Shown: one piece after another, positions 46,659 through 56,401 of the stretch
How the letters are laid out: the number at the start of each line of letters is the position of its first letter
How positions within the stretch are numbered: the first letter of the stretch is position 1
Assembly (NCBI GenBank): GCA_947623965.1
Contig: CANQIF010000001.1
Location: 1-64,000 of the forward strand
DNA from: an uncultured Alistipes sp.
Lineage (GTDB): Bacteria; Bacteroidota; Bacteroidia; Bacteroidales; Rikenellaceae
Reading direction: 5' to 3'
DNA: 64,000 bases
Made by a program: the position numbers and the translations under genes
Notes under the pieces: model-generated
Told to the model about the DNA's origin: nothing
The model's database searches: none
Seen by the model: only the letters and a program-made list of their open reading frames with translations

Positions 46659-47099
46659 TCAGCAGATGCTCGCTATTGGACAACAGATGGTTGTGAAAAG
46701 ATCGCTGTGCCTCGGCATCTCAGATACGATATCGCCCCAGTCCCGAATGACGACCTGCTCGTAATTCTTCACCGGTTTCTCATTATGAAGAATTATTGCC
46801 GTGCAGGCGTCGTTGTCGAACACTACCCGAACGCCGTTCGAGAAGGTTTGAATAATTCGCTGCACACCGCCGTCGCCATGCACGAAATCCGTCTCGCAGT
46901 TCGGCATGAACCCGCTCGTCACGTCCACCTCGCTCATCACCCGTCCGCCGTCCTGCAAGGCCATCCGGCGAATCTTCTCCGCCAGCGCGCTCTGTGTCTG
47001 AATGGTCAGCACCGACCACAGCGTCACGCAGCTTACACCCAGCGCACGGCGGATTCGCGCCTTCTTGCCTGCAGGTAACTCGATATATTTCATTGCCAT
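46659..47099 (-). CDS. Small phage-island protein, unknown
   Basis: A 146-residue protein (MAMKYIELPAGKKARIRRAL) with a basic N-terminus carrying a possible helix-turn-helix (RIRRALGVSCVTLWSVLTI) and a beta-rich C-terminal half. The N-terminal helix pattern hints at DNA binding, but this is only inference. It is 25 bases downstream of the 135-residue gene. Confidence 0.65.
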   Translation of the reverse strand: MAMKYIELPAGKKARIRRALGVSCVTLWSVLTIQTQSALAEKIRRMALQDGGRVMSEVDVTSGFMPNCETDFVHGDGGVQRIIQTFSNGVRVVFDNDACTAIILHNEKPVKNYEQVVIRDWGDIVSEMPRHSDLFTTICCPIASIC

Positions 47100-47124
47100 A
47101 TTGTTTGATGATTAGTTCTACAGA

Positions 47125-47532
47125 TTAGTCGGCCAACATCTCTTCGAGATATTTCACATCCTCTTCCCAAAGAGGGAATCCGTTCTTGATCTTGTACAGC
47201 GTCGCAGCCTTGCGACCGACAAGTTCTACCGCAGCCCGGTGAAAATCCGTATCATTGTAGGCGGCCGCCTTACCGAGGAGAAATTCCGCAAGGTTCATCC
47301 GCTCCTGCCGAGCGTCGGCCAACTCTTTATTGCGTGCTTCGAGCATTCCGTTCAGACCCGTAATCTGCTGATAATACTCCTCCACAAGCGCACTCGAGCC
47401 GAACCTCTTGTATTCGGCACAGAACAAGTCCTTGTCCATGTCTCCGGCCGCCATATACATGGCCTCGATTCGCTCATACTCTTCCGGCGTAACCGGCTTG
47501 CCTGTCCGGGCTTCAAATTCTTGCTGTGTCAT
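47125..47532 (-). CDS. Small phage-island protein, unknown
   Basis: A 135-residue acidic, mostly helical protein beginning MTQQEFEARTGKPVTPEEYE, with a long central amphipathic helix (EEYYQQITGLNGMLEARNKEL) compatible with a coiled coil. From memory this kind of protein recurs in Bacteroidales phages and mobile elements; no function known. Confidence 0.7.
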   Translation of the reverse strand: MTQQEFEARTGKPVTPEEYERIEAMYMAAGDMDKDLFCAEYKRFGSSALVEEYYQQITGLNGMLEARNKELADARQERMNLAEFLLGKAAAYNDTDFHRAAVELVGRKAATLYKIKNGFPLWEEDVKYLEEMLAD

Positions 47533-47544
47533 GATTTCAATTAT

Positions 47545-47742
47545 TTATAATTCGATTTGTATCATATCGAGAATGTTGCCGGTCATCATGCTGTTCATCG
47601 CGAGGATTGCGCAGCTGATACCATGCTGCTTCATCCATCGTTTTGCCCGATTGACCGCTGTAGTCTTACTCGACCCGTCGGGAATCATTGCACCGAGATC
47701 GTCGTAACTTTCCGTCAATAATTCGAACCAGTAACGTTTCAT
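47545..47742 (-). CDS. Small phage-island protein, unknown
   Basis: A 65-residue protein starting MKRYWFELLTESYDDLGAMI. It is the first gene of the minus-strand set, divergent from the S24 repressor across an intergenic region with a palindromic operator candidate. Small early proteins in this position can be Cro-like or host-modulating, but no motif supports either. Confidence 0.65.
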   Translation of the reverse strand: MKRYWFELLTESYDDLGAMIPDGSSKTTAVNRAKRWMKQHGISCAILAMNSMMTGNILDMIQIEL

Positions 47743-47763
47743 GTCGATAATTCAATTTTTTCA

Positions 47764-47792
47764 CTATCTTTACTGCGCCTTAACTTGTTAAG
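47764..47792. promoter_or_regulatory. Repressor promoter and operator candidate
   Basis: TATCTTTA (from 47764) resembles a -7 element for the repressor gene. The perfect palindrome CTTAAC-TT-GTTAAG (47779-47792) lies in the 79-base gap between divergent genes, as expected for a repressor operator. Confidence 0.6.
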
Positions 47793-47821
47793 ACAATGCA
47801 AATTATTTTGATTTATTTTTT

Positions 47822-48451
47822 ATGGAGAAAATATCGGTGCTCAAAGAACGATGGTTATCTAATGAGATAAGCAAACTGAAAAAACGGATTGTCAAAAGCC
47901 GATATTGCCTCAAAATAGATGTAAAACCGCAATATATAAACAATATCATCCATGGTGGAAGAGGTATAACCGACACCTTTTTGGATAAGTTTATTGAGAC
48001 TTTTAAAATAAATCATTTTGAATTAGTCCGAAGTCACCGCACAGACGTTGATATTAGTGGTACACCGTACTATGATGTAGATTTTTGTGGCGGCTTCGAT
48101 TTGGTGCTTAATGATCAGACGTGTCTTCCTGCCGGGTACATAAATCTACCTCAATATAACAAGGCGGATAGTTGGGCTAATATCACCGGTCACTCCATGG
48201 AGCCACTAATCAGCAATGGCGACATCATCGCTTTGCGCAAAATCGAAGATTGGCAGACCTATCTTTTATACGGAGAAATTTATGGTATCATGACCGATGA
48301 ATGGCGCACGGTTAAACGAGTACGGAAGGCACAGAATCCAGAATATATTCTCCTCGAACCCATCAACAAAGAATATGACGAGCAGGAAATCCCTAAATCG
48401 ATAATAAGAGGCGTGTGGCAGGTGCTCGGCAGTGTAAAAAAGTTCTTCTAA
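47822..48451 (+). CDS. Phage-type S24 repressor/peptidase
   Basis: A 209-residue LexA/cI-like repressor. Residues 1-70 are a helix-turn-helix (KIDVKPQYINNIIHGGRGITDTFLDK); residues about 110-209 are an S24 autopeptidase with the Ser in ITGHSMEPLISNGD and the general-base Lys in TVKRVRKA. RecA-stimulated self-cleavage would induce the divergent genes. Codon use is clearly AT-richer than the chromosome, marking foreign origin. Confidence 0.9.
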   Translation: MEKISVLKERWLSNEISKLKKRIVKSRYCLKIDVKPQYINNIIHGGRGITDTFLDKFIETFKINHFELVRSHRTDVDISGTPYYDVDFCGGFDLVLNDQTCLPAGYINLPQYNKADSWANITGHSMEPLISNGDIIALRKIEDWQTYLLYGEIYGIMTDEWRTVKRVRKAQNPEYILLEPINKEYDEQEIPKSIIRGVWQVLGSVKKFF

Positions 48452-49170
48452 TAATACATGCGCGCTTTTTCGACATGCAAACAGCGATAGTCTGAACAGT
48501 TATCGTTGTTGTCTAACATGTTACGCTCCAAAGGTTGTCTATAATCGTACAAAATATACGTCGCTATCGGGAGTATTAACCGTGTCTTTTGTGTATTTTT
48601 CGAGGCATTTTCAACGGCGACCGACGTTTTAGACGGATTATTTTACACGTTTTTGGCCGTCCATTTGGCCGTCCATTGTGGATTTTTCGTTTTTTTTATA
48701 TGTTTTTTTCTTGGCCATCCATTTGGCCGCCCAAATGGCCGCGCATTTTTCGCGAACCAGGAATCGAGGTGAACAGTTTCGAGGTGTGATTTCAATCCCC
48801 AAAGAGCTTTTTGAACGATTTTCGAATAGTTGAATACAAATATCGACTGGATCGAATATAATAAGCGCTGTTGGCCTAAAATCGGGGCTATACTTGCGTA
48901 CAGACGCTATTATGCAGGAGACATAAACGAAAATTCGCCACCTAAATTTGGCCGTTTCTGACCGTTTTCGGTGGCGATGTAACACTGCGGTTCGAACACC
49001 GCGTTCAAGTGGTAGCCGAAAGTAACACGAATGTAACGTCAAAGTAACATTTGGTTTCGCGGCGCGTCCGTGGGTGTCTTCCTGCTAATCGTTTGATTTA
49101 TACAGGTTATTTATCGTTATATCGCTACTCTTCTTTTATACATCTCGTTTTATCCCCCATACTTACAGTC
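48452..49170. other. AT-rich right end of the phage-like island, no supported gene
   Basis: Contains an inverted repeat AACAGCGATA/TATCGTTGTT (about 48480-48511) and a cluster of TTGGCC-containing short repeats (48650-48740). A 134-codon minus-strand frame (48638-49042) lacks any recognisable motif and is not supported. No integrase, tRNA fragment or att duplication was recognised. GC content rises again near 49180. Confidence 0.55.
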
Positions 49171-49179
49171 GTATGCGAC

Positions 49180-49620
49180 CTCCGCAGGTTGCAGCCCGAA
49201 GGGTCATTTTGAATTTAGAATCTTGAATTTTGAATTTCGGCCTTGAAAAGGCCGTGCGGGCCGCAGCTTCGCCCCGCGAAAGCCCGCAACTCGCGTCCCG
49301 CAGGTCCGCTCCTGCGTGTACTTCGCAAGCTGCTGCCCGAAAAGATCATTTTCCACTTTTTTTTCATTTTGAATGGAAGCCTTGCAAAGGCTACCACAGC
49401 CCGCAGCCGCCCCCGGGCGGAGGGTTGCAACTCCTTACAGTCGATGCCGCCCGTCCGCTCGGCTGCGGGCTTGCCTTGAGTTCGGATCGGTCCGTCAGGG
49501 CCGTGCGGGCCGCAGACTGCGGAGTGCACGCCAAGTTCGGGTACGAACTGCGGGCCTCCGCTGCCGGGAGGCTGCGGCCCGCTGCAGTTCCATTCGGAAC
49601 TGCAAATAAAAAATCGAACC
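49180..49620. repeat. GC-rich composite repeat block
   Basis: Right-hand flank of the island. Hairpins include CGGCCTT-gaa-AAGGCCG (49239-49256), GCCTT-gc-AAGGC near 49378 and GCAGTTCC-attc-GGAACTGC (49582-49601), with the same GC modules and AT-rich strings as elsewhere. Confidence 0.85.
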
Positions 49621-49685
49621 TTTTCGATAAGCCGAGAGCAAAGCCAAGCTTGCCCGGGCTCTGCCGAGGCGGGAAAAGGTGCAAG
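49606..49685 (-). repeat. Promoter-less cousin of the 74-bp repeat
   Basis: Minus-strand copy ending in AACCTTTTCG-type sequence on the plus strand, with the common flanks CGATAAGCCGAG and TGCCGAGGCG. Central stem differs from that at 18.5 and 50.8 kb. Confidence 0.7.
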
Positions 49686-49713
49686 AAATAGAACGTTCAG
49701 AATTAGCAGCTTC

Positions 49714-50706
49714 TCAAAGCAGACTTTCGAGGATCTGCACGGCATTCAGGGCAGCCCCCTTGCGGATCTGGTCGCTGACGCACCAGAATGCGAGGCCGTT
49801 TTCGCAGGCGAGGTCCTTGCGGATGCGTCCCACATAAACCGGATCGCAGCCGGCCAGGAAGAGGGGCATCGGATAACGCTTTTCGGCCGGTTCGTCCATC
49901 ACGACGACCCCCGGAGCGGCGGCGAAGGCGGCGCGCGCCTCCTCCACCGAAATCGGGCGCTCGGTCTCGACCCAGATGCTTTCCGAGTGGGCCCGCATCA
50001 CGGGGACACGGACGCAGGTGGCCGAGACGCGCACGTCCGAGTGCATGATTTTGCGCGTCTCGTTGAACATCTTCATCTCCTCTTTCGTGTAATCGTTGTC
50101 GGTGAAGACGTCGATGTGCGGAATAACGTTGTAGGCGAGCTGGAAGGCAAACTTCGAGACGGGAGGCACCCCGCCCGCCGCGAGGGCGGCATGCTGCTGC
50201 TCCAGCTCGGCCATCGCCGCAGCCCCGGCCCCGCTGGCCGACTGATAGGTCGAGACATGCACGCGGCGGATATGCGAGAGGCGTTCGAGGGCCGCGAGCG
50301 CCACGACCATCTGGATCGTCGTGCAGTTGGGGTTGGCGATGATGCGGCGCGGCGCCCGCTTCGCATCGGCGGCATTCACCTCGGGCACCACGAGGGGGAC
50401 ATCCTCCTCCATGCGGAAGGCACTCGAATTGTCGATCATCACCGCGCCGTGGCGGGTGATCGTCCCGGCGAACTCGCGCGAGGTCGAGGCCCCGGCCGAA
50501 ACGAGGGCGAAGTCGATCCCGCGGAAGTCGTCGTTGTGCTGCAGGAGCCGCACGGTCAGATCGCGGCCCCGGAAACGGCAGGTTGTGCCGGCGCTGCGCG
50601 GCGAACCGAAGAGTTCGAGCCGGTCGATCGGCAGATCGCGCTGCTCCAGAATACGCAGAAATTCCTGTCCTACGGCGCCGCTGGCGCCGACGATGGCAAT
50701 GTTCAT
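49714..50706 (-). CDS. asd: Aspartate-semialdehyde dehydrogenase
   Basis: A 330-residue enzyme reducing aspartyl phosphate to aspartate semialdehyde for Lys, Met, Thr and diaminopimelate. N-terminal [15 protein letters not shown] binds NADP, and the catalytic Cys is in [11 protein letters not shown]. The start at 50706 fits the family; an upstream ATG at 50760 lies within repeat sequence. lysC, the preceding pathway step, is at 58.6-59.8 kb, not adjacent. Confidence 0.96.
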   Translation of the reverse strand: MNIAIVGASGAVGQEFLRILEQRDLPIDRLELFGSPRSAGTTCRFRGRDLTVRLLQHNDDFRGIDFALVSAGASTSREFAGTITRHGAVMIDNSSAFRMEEDVPLVVPEVNAADAKRAPRRIIANPNCTTIQMVVALAALERLSHIRRVHVSTYQSASGAGAAAMAELEQQHAALAAGGVPPVSKFAFQLAYNVIPHIDVFTDNDYTKEEMKMFNETRKIMHSDVRVSATCVRVPVMRAHSESIWVETERPISVEEARAAFAAAPGVVVMDEPAEKRYPMPLFLAGCDPVYVGRIRKDLACENGLAFWCVSDQIRKGAALNAVQILESLL

Positions 50707-50736
50707 GGTCCGATGCTCTCTTTTTTGTTCAATTTC

Positions 50737-50885
50737 TTGCACCTTTTCTCGCCTCGGCATAATCCGAACAAGCTCGGTTCTGCCCTCGGCTTATCGAAAA
50801 GGTTCAATTTTTTTGCACCTTTTCTCGCCTCGGCATAGCTCGAGCAAGCTCGGCTCTGCCCTCGGCTTATCGAAAAGGTTCTTTT
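50737..50885 (+). repeat. Two tandem promoter-less cousins of the 74-bp repeat
   Basis: Two consecutive copies of the TTGCACCTTTTCTCGCC...CTTATCGAAAAGGTTC unit between asd and PBP1a. Central stems are CCGAAC-aa-GCTCGG-like in the first and TCGAGC-aa-GCTCGG-like in the second. Confidence 0.82.
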
Positions 50886-50918
50886 TAAATAGGCCGCCCG
50901 CCCCGCGCGAGAAGCCCG

Positions 50919-53324
50919 TTATTCGAAGAAGTCGTCCTCCCCGGTGTCGAGCTCCGCGGGATCGACCGACATCTCGCAGTCGTAGTCGGGCATCATCGCG
51001 GGACGGACGAAGCGGTCCGCACGGCTAACGCCGAGCGTGCCGTCGTCATAGACCCGCTTGAGGAAGTCGCCCACGATCGGCAGGGCCACCACGCTGCCCT
51101 CGCCGCGCGAGAGGAGGTGCACCTGCTGGTCCTCGCCGCCGACCCACGAGCCCGCCACGAGGCGCGGCGCCACGCACATGAACCAGGCGTCGCGGTTCTC
51201 GTTCGAAGTGCCCGTCTTGCCGCCCAGCTCGGCATCGTCGAGGCCGAACTGCCACTTCAGGCGTCCCGCCGTACCCGACGAGACGACCCGCTTGAGCATC
51301 GTCAGCATCGTGTAGGCCGTGCGCTCGTTGATGGCATCCTGCGACTGGGGGATGAACGAGGCGATGAGGTTGCCGTGGCGGTCCTCGATGCGCGTCACGA
51401 AGGCGGCGTCGTTGTGCACGCCCCCGTTGGCGAAGGTCGAGAAAGCGCTCGCCAGCTCATAGACGTTCGACTCCGAGGAGCCGACGCAGAGCGCCGGCAC
51501 GGGGTCGATGAAGCTCCGGATGCCCATGTTGTGGATGAAATCGGCCACCGCGCCGGGCTCCTTGGCCTGCTTCATGAGCCAGGCCGAATAGTTGTTGCGG
51601 CTCAGCGCCAGCCCCCACATGAGCGGATGCAGCACGCCGTCGTACTCCACCTTGCCCGCCTCCTTGGGCGACCAGGCCGTCCCGTTCGACGTCTCGATCG
51701 TGACGGGAAGGTTCGGCACCAGCGTGCAGGGCGTGAGCCCCAGATGGTCGATGGCGAAAGTGTAGATGAAGGGCTTGATCGTCGAGCCGATCTGCCGCTT
51801 GCCCTGCCGGGCCATGTCGTACTTGAAGTAGCGGAAGTTCGGCCCGCCGACGTAGGCCTTCACGAAGCCCGTATGGGGGTCGAGCGCCACGAAGGCGGCG
51901 CGCAGGATCCGCTTGTGGTGCAGGATCGAGTCGCGCGGCGAGAGCACCGTATCGCGCTCGCCCTTGTAGGTGAAGACTTTCATCGGCACGGGCCGGCCGA
52001 AGGCCTCCTCGATCTCGCGCTCGCTGTACCCCGCCTGCTTCATCTCGTGGTAGCGGTCCGAGCCGCGCACGGCGCGCCGGATGATCCGCTCGCGCTCCTC
52101 GGCATCGGTCCCGACGAAGAGCTGCTTCGACCAGCGGTACTGCGCCTCCATCTTGGGCTGGATCTCCCGCTCCATCTGCCGCTGCACGGCCTCCTCGGCA
52201 TAGCGCTGCATCTTCGAGTTGATCGTCGTATAAATTTTCAGCCCGTCGCGGTAGATGTTGTAGGGGGTTCCGTCGGCCTTCGTATTCTTGTGGCACCACC
52301 CCACGAGCGGATTCTCCTCGTACTCGCGCAGCGCCTCCTCGTAGTCCCAGGCGTTGTAGAAGTGGCTGCGGCGCGGCTTCTGGGCCGTAAGCGTCAGGCG
52401 CAGCATCTCACGGAAGTAGGTCGCCGACCCCTCGTTGTGCGAAATGGGCTTGTAGTTCAGCACGATCGGAAGAGCCGAAATCGAGTCGCACTCGGCCCGC
52501 GTGAGGGCGCCCGCCGCGGCCATGCGCGAAAGCACTAAGTTGCGGCGCGCCAGCGCATTGTCGGGGTTGCGGACGGGCGAATAGCGCGTCGGGGCGTTCA
52601 CGACCCCCACCAGCACGGCCGCCTCCTGCACGGCCAGTTCGTGGGGCTCCTTGCCGAAGAAGGTCTGCGCCGCCGACTTGATGCCGTACGCGTTCGAACC
52701 GTAGGCGACCGTATTGAGGTACATCGTGGCGATCTCCTCCTTCGTGTAGTTGTATTCGAGCTTCAGGGCGGTGATCCACTCCTTGAACTTCGAGAGGACC
52801 AGCTTCGCGGTCTTGACGACGCGGCCCCGGTTGCGCACCGTGTCGCGCGGGAAGAGGTTCTTCGCGAGCTGCTGCGTGATGGTCGAGCCGCCGCCCTGCG
52901 AGGCGTGCTGCAGCGCCACGGTCTTCACGGCCACGCGCACGAGCGACGGAATGTCGATGCCCGAGTGGCTGCGGAAGCGGATGTCCTCCGTCGCGATGAG
53001 GGCCGCCACCACGGGGGGCACGACGTGCCCCTCGAGACGCAGCGAACCGATCGAGTCGGCCGGAAAAAGGTCGGCGTACTGCACGTAGGAGCGGTTCTGG
53101 ATGAAGAAGGTGCTGAGCACCTTGCCGTCCTCGGAGTAAATCTCGGTCGCCAGGTTCGATTTCGGATTTTCGAGCTCCTCGAAGGAGGGCATGCGCCCGA
53201 AGACGCCGAGCGCCGTCAGCAGCAGCATCACGAGCAGCAGGCCGACCGGTGCGAAGGCGATCGCCCAGATCCAGCGGATCGTCTTCGGGCTCGCATCCCA
53301 GCGGGTATTCGTTTTTTTCGTCAT
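50919..53324 (-). CDS. mrcA: Class A penicillin-binding protein 1A
   Basis: An 801-residue peptidoglycan synthase anchored by one N-terminal membrane helix (about 20-45). GT51 glycosyltransferase: catalytic Glu region ATEDIRFRSHSGID and GGSTITQQLAKNLF. Transpeptidase: SxxK as GSTIKPF, SxN as SRNNYS and KTG as GGKTGTSNENRD. A TATCTTTG promoter (53356-53363) is 32 bases upstream of the ATG at 53324. Confidence 0.95.
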   Translation of the reverse strand: MTKKTNTRWDASPKTIRWIWAIAFAPVGLLLVMLLLTALGVFGRMPSFEELENPKSNLATEIYSEDGKVLSTFFIQNRSYVQYADLFPADSIGSLRLEGHVVPPVVAALIATEDIRFRSHSGIDIPSLVRVAVKTVALQHASQGGGSTITQQLAKNLFPRDTVRNRGRVVKTAKLVLSKFKEWITALKLEYNYTKEEIATMYLNTVAYGSNAYGIKSAAQTFFGKEPHELAVQEAAVLVGVVNAPTRYSPVRNPDNALARRNLVLSRMAAAGALTRAECDSISALPIVLNYKPISHNEGSATYFREMLRLTLTAQKPRRSHFYNAWDYEEALREYEENPLVGWCHKNTKADGTPYNIYRDGLKIYTTINSKMQRYAEEAVQRQMEREIQPKMEAQYRWSKQLFVGTDAEERERIIRRAVRGSDRYHEMKQAGYSEREIEEAFGRPVPMKVFTYKGERDTVLSPRDSILHHKRILRAAFVALDPHTGFVKAYVGGPNFRYFKYDMARQGKRQIGSTIKPFIYTFAIDHLGLTPCTLVPNLPVTIETSNGTAWSPKEAGKVEYDGVLHPLMWGLALSRNNYSAWLMKQAKEPGAVADFIHNMGIRSFIDPVPALCVGSSESNVYELASAFSTFANGGVHNDAAFVTRIEDRHGNLIASFIPQSQDAINERTAYTMLTMLKRVVSSGTAGRLKWQFGLDDAELGGKTGTSNENRDAWFMCVAPRLVAGSWVGGEDQQVHLLSRGEGSVVALPIVGDFLKRVYDDGTLGVSRADRFVRPAMMPDYDCEMSVDPAELDTGEDDFFE

Positions 53325-53355
53325 ACGAAAGGTCGTTCTACGGTAGATAACGGGA

Positions 53356-53363
53356 CAAAGATA
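53356..53363 (-). promoter_or_regulatory. PBP1a promoter -7 element TATCTTTG
   Basis: Exact TAnnTTTG match on the minus strand 32 bases before the PBP1a ATG, immediately after the terminator of the preceding gene. Confidence 0.75.
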
Positions 53364-53365
53364 CA

Positions 53366-53410
53366 AAAAGGTATGGGCATAATCAAGCTGCCGCCCGATT
53401 ATGCCCATAC
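53366..53410 (-). terminator. Terminator between metallopeptidase and PBP1a genes
   Basis: Perfect 14-bp inverted repeat GTATGGGCATAATC (53371-53384) / GATTATGCCCATAC (53397-53410), followed on the minus strand by CTTTTTG and then at once by the PBP1a promoter. Confidence 0.85.
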
Positions 53411-53435
53411 CGCACGGCGGACGGAGCCCCGAAAT

Positions 53436-56375
53436 TCAGAACGGCAGCCCGAGCGAGGCGGAGACCCACGTTCCGCCCTTCGAGGGGCGGAACACGGAGA
53501 GCGTCAGCGACGAGGTGGCCGAGTCGGGCATGCGCAGCACGTTGAAGTCGAAGGCGGCCTCGATGCCGTAGGAGCGGATCGTGCGGCGCTCGTTCCCGTT
53601 CGCGGCGGGACGGCGGAACGAGGCCAGATCGAAGCCCGCGCCGAGGCGGATGCGCTTGATGAAGAGCACCGACGGGATGCCCCACTCGGGGTAGCAAAGC
53701 GGCAGCCGGTAGTCGGCCGAGAGGGCGGCATATCCGTCGGTCTGGATCTCGTCCGTCGTGAAGCCGCGCGGCACGAGCAGCGCCGACTTGAAGGTCAGCG
53801 GCCGCCGTCCCCCGGGGAAGCGGCAGCCCCCGAAGCTCTGCTGCCGGGCCGCAGCCAGCCGCAGCGAGTGGTGGGGCGCGACGCCGGGCAGGTAGAGGTG
53901 GCCGTAGAGCGTCCACAGGTCGGCGAAGCCGCGATCCCGGGGATCGAAGGCATAGGCCGTCTGCAGCTGGTAGCCCCAGCGCGGCAGGAAGTCGCGGTAG
54001 GCCAGCCGCACCTGCCCCGAGAAGCCGATGCCGGCCGAGAGCTTGTGCAGCCCCTTTTCGTAGCCGATGTCGTCGAGGTTGGCGATGCGGCTCCCCTCCC
54101 AGACGATGCGGTCGAGGTCGGCCACCAGGCCGTTCGACCAGTTCCAGGCGGCCGAAAGGGTCAGCCGGCGCAGCCAGGCCCCCCGGTCGAAAAGGAGCGG
54201 CAGCGCCGCCGAGAGGGTCATCGAACGGTATTTTCCGAGCTCGGGCAGGGGCTGGAGCTGCACCTGCCCGCTTCCGGCGTCGTAGGAGGCAAGACGGTAG
54301 AGGCGCTGCCGGCCGCCGAAGGCCGCCTCGAGCCCCAGTTCGACGCCGAGGCCGTTGTAGCGCAGCCCCAGATCGACGAGCGATCCGTCGCGCTCGTTCC
54401 AGCCGTAGGAGACGAAGGCCTCGGTATTCGAGAGGAGGTTCTGCGAGAGAAGCGTCGCCCCGATGTTGAAGTCGATCTCGTGCTCATCGACGGCCCGGAA
54501 GGGGTCGAAAGCGACGGGGGCCCAGCTGTGCGGATTCAGGGCGTGGGGCAGGCGGCGGAAGCGCTTCGCCGGCACCTCGGCGGCGAGCTGCGCGGCATCG
54601 CGCTCCGTATACTGCACCGTATCGAGGTTCACCGCCTGCCAGGTGCGGCGCGGCGGGTTGACCCGGTCGCGGGGCGTCGTCCGCCGCTCGACGGGCTCCA
54701 TCAGGGGCTCCGCGACGCGGGCGGGGCGGTAGCCGGCGCGGTCGTAGGTCGTCACGAGCAACCCTTCGGCCGCGGGGGCCGGCGCGAAGGCGCCGTAGGT
54801 CGATCGCGTGAGGCGGTATTCGCGCCCCTCGGCGAGGTCGTAGAGGTGGGCTTCGTCGAGCCCCGAGGCGATCGAGCCGAAGTAGAGGCGGCCGTCGGCG
54901 GCCCGCAGATCGCTCAGGGTGATGTAGGCGGAGGGGTGCAGCGGATGGGCCCCCGCGGCATCGAGCCGGGCGAGGGCCATGCCGCCGTCATCGGTCAGCA
55001 GGGTGTAGAAACTCCGCGTGCGATCGTCCCAGGCCAGCCCGTGCAGCTCCGTTTCCTCGGGGAGCAGGCAGCGCGTCTCGTGCGCCACGACCAACGCGTA
55101 GCGCCCCTCGGGGCGGTATTCGATCCAGGCCAGCCCCTCGGCCGAGGGGGTCGGATAGAGCGCCGAGCGCACCGAGGCGACACGGTGCGGACGCCGGTCG
55201 CGGCCGATCTCGAAGCGCCACAGACGCGACGCGACCCGCTCCTCGAAGAGCTTCGACCGCTCGTACTCAGTCCAGTAGAGGGTCCGCCCCTCCAACACGG
55301 GGCGTGTCGAGAGCTCGCCGACGCGGGCCAGCACCCGTTCGCACCCCGCCGGGTCGATCGCGACGAAGGCCGCCGTACGGGCGTAGCTGCTCTTTACGGC
55401 CACCGTGCCCCCGTCGGGCAGCGGCAGGGGCCAGCGCCACACGGTGTAGTCGGTCGTGTCGGCCGCCGCGAGCGGGCGGCTGTTCGCCTCGACGGCGGCG
55501 AGCGGCGCCCACCAGCGCTCCAGCCGGTCGAAGGTCTCGCGGAAGAGTTCGCGCACCGAGGTGCCGTAGTATTTCCGCAGGGCGATGTGAGTCGGGGCGA
55601 ACATGTAGGGATTGCGGACGCCGTAGCGGCCCACCTTGTCCCAGATGTTCTCGCCGTAGCGGTCGAAGGCGTGGGCGCAAAGCTGGTAGCCCAGCGCGTA
55701 GTGGTCGGGGATGAAGTCGCGATAGGAGCCGCAGAACCAGCGGTCCACGTTGCGGCGCTCGCGGCCCCGGCGGTCGAGCCCCACGCGTCCCGCGGCGCGG
55801 TAGCCCATCGAGAAGGAGGGTTGCAGGCCGCGGCCGTAGGTGGACATGATCGTCTCGCTGAGGACGGCGTCCCCCTCGAGGGCCCACATCGGCATGAAGA
55901 GCAGCCCGACGGTCGCCCCCTGCTGCCCCAAAAGCCGGCTCAGCACGCGCACGACGCCGCGGTCGAGGTTGTTGTACTGCACGGCGTGGCGGTATTCGTG
56001 GGCCACGAGCTGTTTCGTCCAGGGCATCGAGTAGCTTTCGATGGCGGGCGACGAGAGAAACTCGACCCGCTTGGGCATGTACATCACCAGTCCGTTGGCG
56101 TCGGCATTCTCGGCGTGCACCACGAAAGGGATCCGCAGCGGTCCGCGGGTGAAGCCCTTGCCGACGGTCGGCCGCACGGCCCGGATCCAGTGCAGCGTCC
56201 GCCGGGCGGTCCGCATCGCCGTATCGGGCGCGACGACGCGCACGCCGCCGTCGCGCAGCGACTGCCAGCGCTGGGGCGCGTCGGAGCCCCAGGTGTAGTA
56301 TTGCGCCCGCGCATCCGCAAGGCCGAGCAGCCCCGGCAGCACCGCCGCGAGCAGGTATGCAAGCAGTTTTTTCAT
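53436..56375 (-). CDS. Exported gluzincin-like protein with propeller and outer-membrane beta-barrel
   Basis: A 979-residue exported protein. Signal peptide residues 1-24 (MKKLLAYLLAAVLPGLLGLA). Residues about 40-290 resemble a metallopeptidase with HEYRH as an HExxH zinc motif and a later Glu in ALEGDAVLSE. Residues about 320-640 look like a TolB-type propeller. The last 330 residues are strand-rich and end in Phe (WVSASLGLPF), as an outer-membrane barrel does. Function unknown; the fusion suggests a surface or periplasmic protease tethered to the outer membrane. Confidence 0.8.
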   Translation of the reverse strand: MKKLLAYLLAAVLPGLLGLADARAQYYTWGSDAPQRWQSLRDGGVRVVAPDTAMRTARRTLHWIRAVRPTVGKGFTRGPLRIPFVVHAENADANGLVMYMPKRVEFLSSPAIESYSMPWTKQLVAHEYRHAVQYNNLDRGVVRVLSRLLGQQGATVGLLFMPMWALEGDAVLSETIMSTYGRGLQPSFSMGYRAAGRVGLDRRGRERRNVDRWFCGSYRDFIPDHYALGYQLCAHAFDRYGENIWDKVGRYGVRNPYMFAPTHIALRKYYGTSVRELFRETFDRLERWWAPLAAVEANSRPLAAADTTDYTVWRWPLPLPDGGTVAVKSSYARTAAFVAIDPAGCERVLARVGELSTRPVLEGRTLYWTEYERSKLFEERVASRLWRFEIGRDRRPHRVASVRSALYPTPSAEGLAWIEYRPEGRYALVVAHETRCLLPEETELHGLAWDDRTRSFYTLLTDDGGMALARLDAAGAHPLHPSAYITLSDLRAADGRLYFGSIASGLDEAHLYDLAEGREYRLTRSTYGAFAPAPAAEGLLVTTYDRAGYRPARVAEPLMEPVERRTTPRDRVNPPRRTWQAVNLDTVQYTERDAAQLAAEVPAKRFRRLPHALNPHSWAPVAFDPFRAVDEHEIDFNIGATLLSQNLLSNTEAFVSYGWNERDGSLVDLGLRYNGLGVELGLEAAFGGRQRLYRLASYDAGSGQVQLQPLPELGKYRSMTLSAALPLLFDRGAWLRRLTLSAAWNWSNGLVADLDRIVWEGSRIANLDDIGYEKGLHKLSAGIGFSGQVRLAYRDFLPRWGYQLQTAYAFDPRDRGFADLWTLYGHLYLPGVAPHHSLRLAAARQQSFGGCRFPGGRRPLTFKSALLVPRGFTTDEIQTDGYAALSADYRLPLCYPEWGIPSVLFIKRIRLGAGFDLASFRRPAANGNERRTIRSYGIEAAFDFNVLRMPDSATSSLTLSVFRPSKGGTWVSASLGLPF

Positions 56376-56401
56376 GGTTTCGTTCCGATTCGGCGCTTTC
56401 G

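Noticed and set aside
48638..49042. 134-codon minus-strand ORF at the right end of the island
   Set aside because: No motif, no credible ribosome site, and the sequence is built on TTGGCC short repeats; too weak to call.
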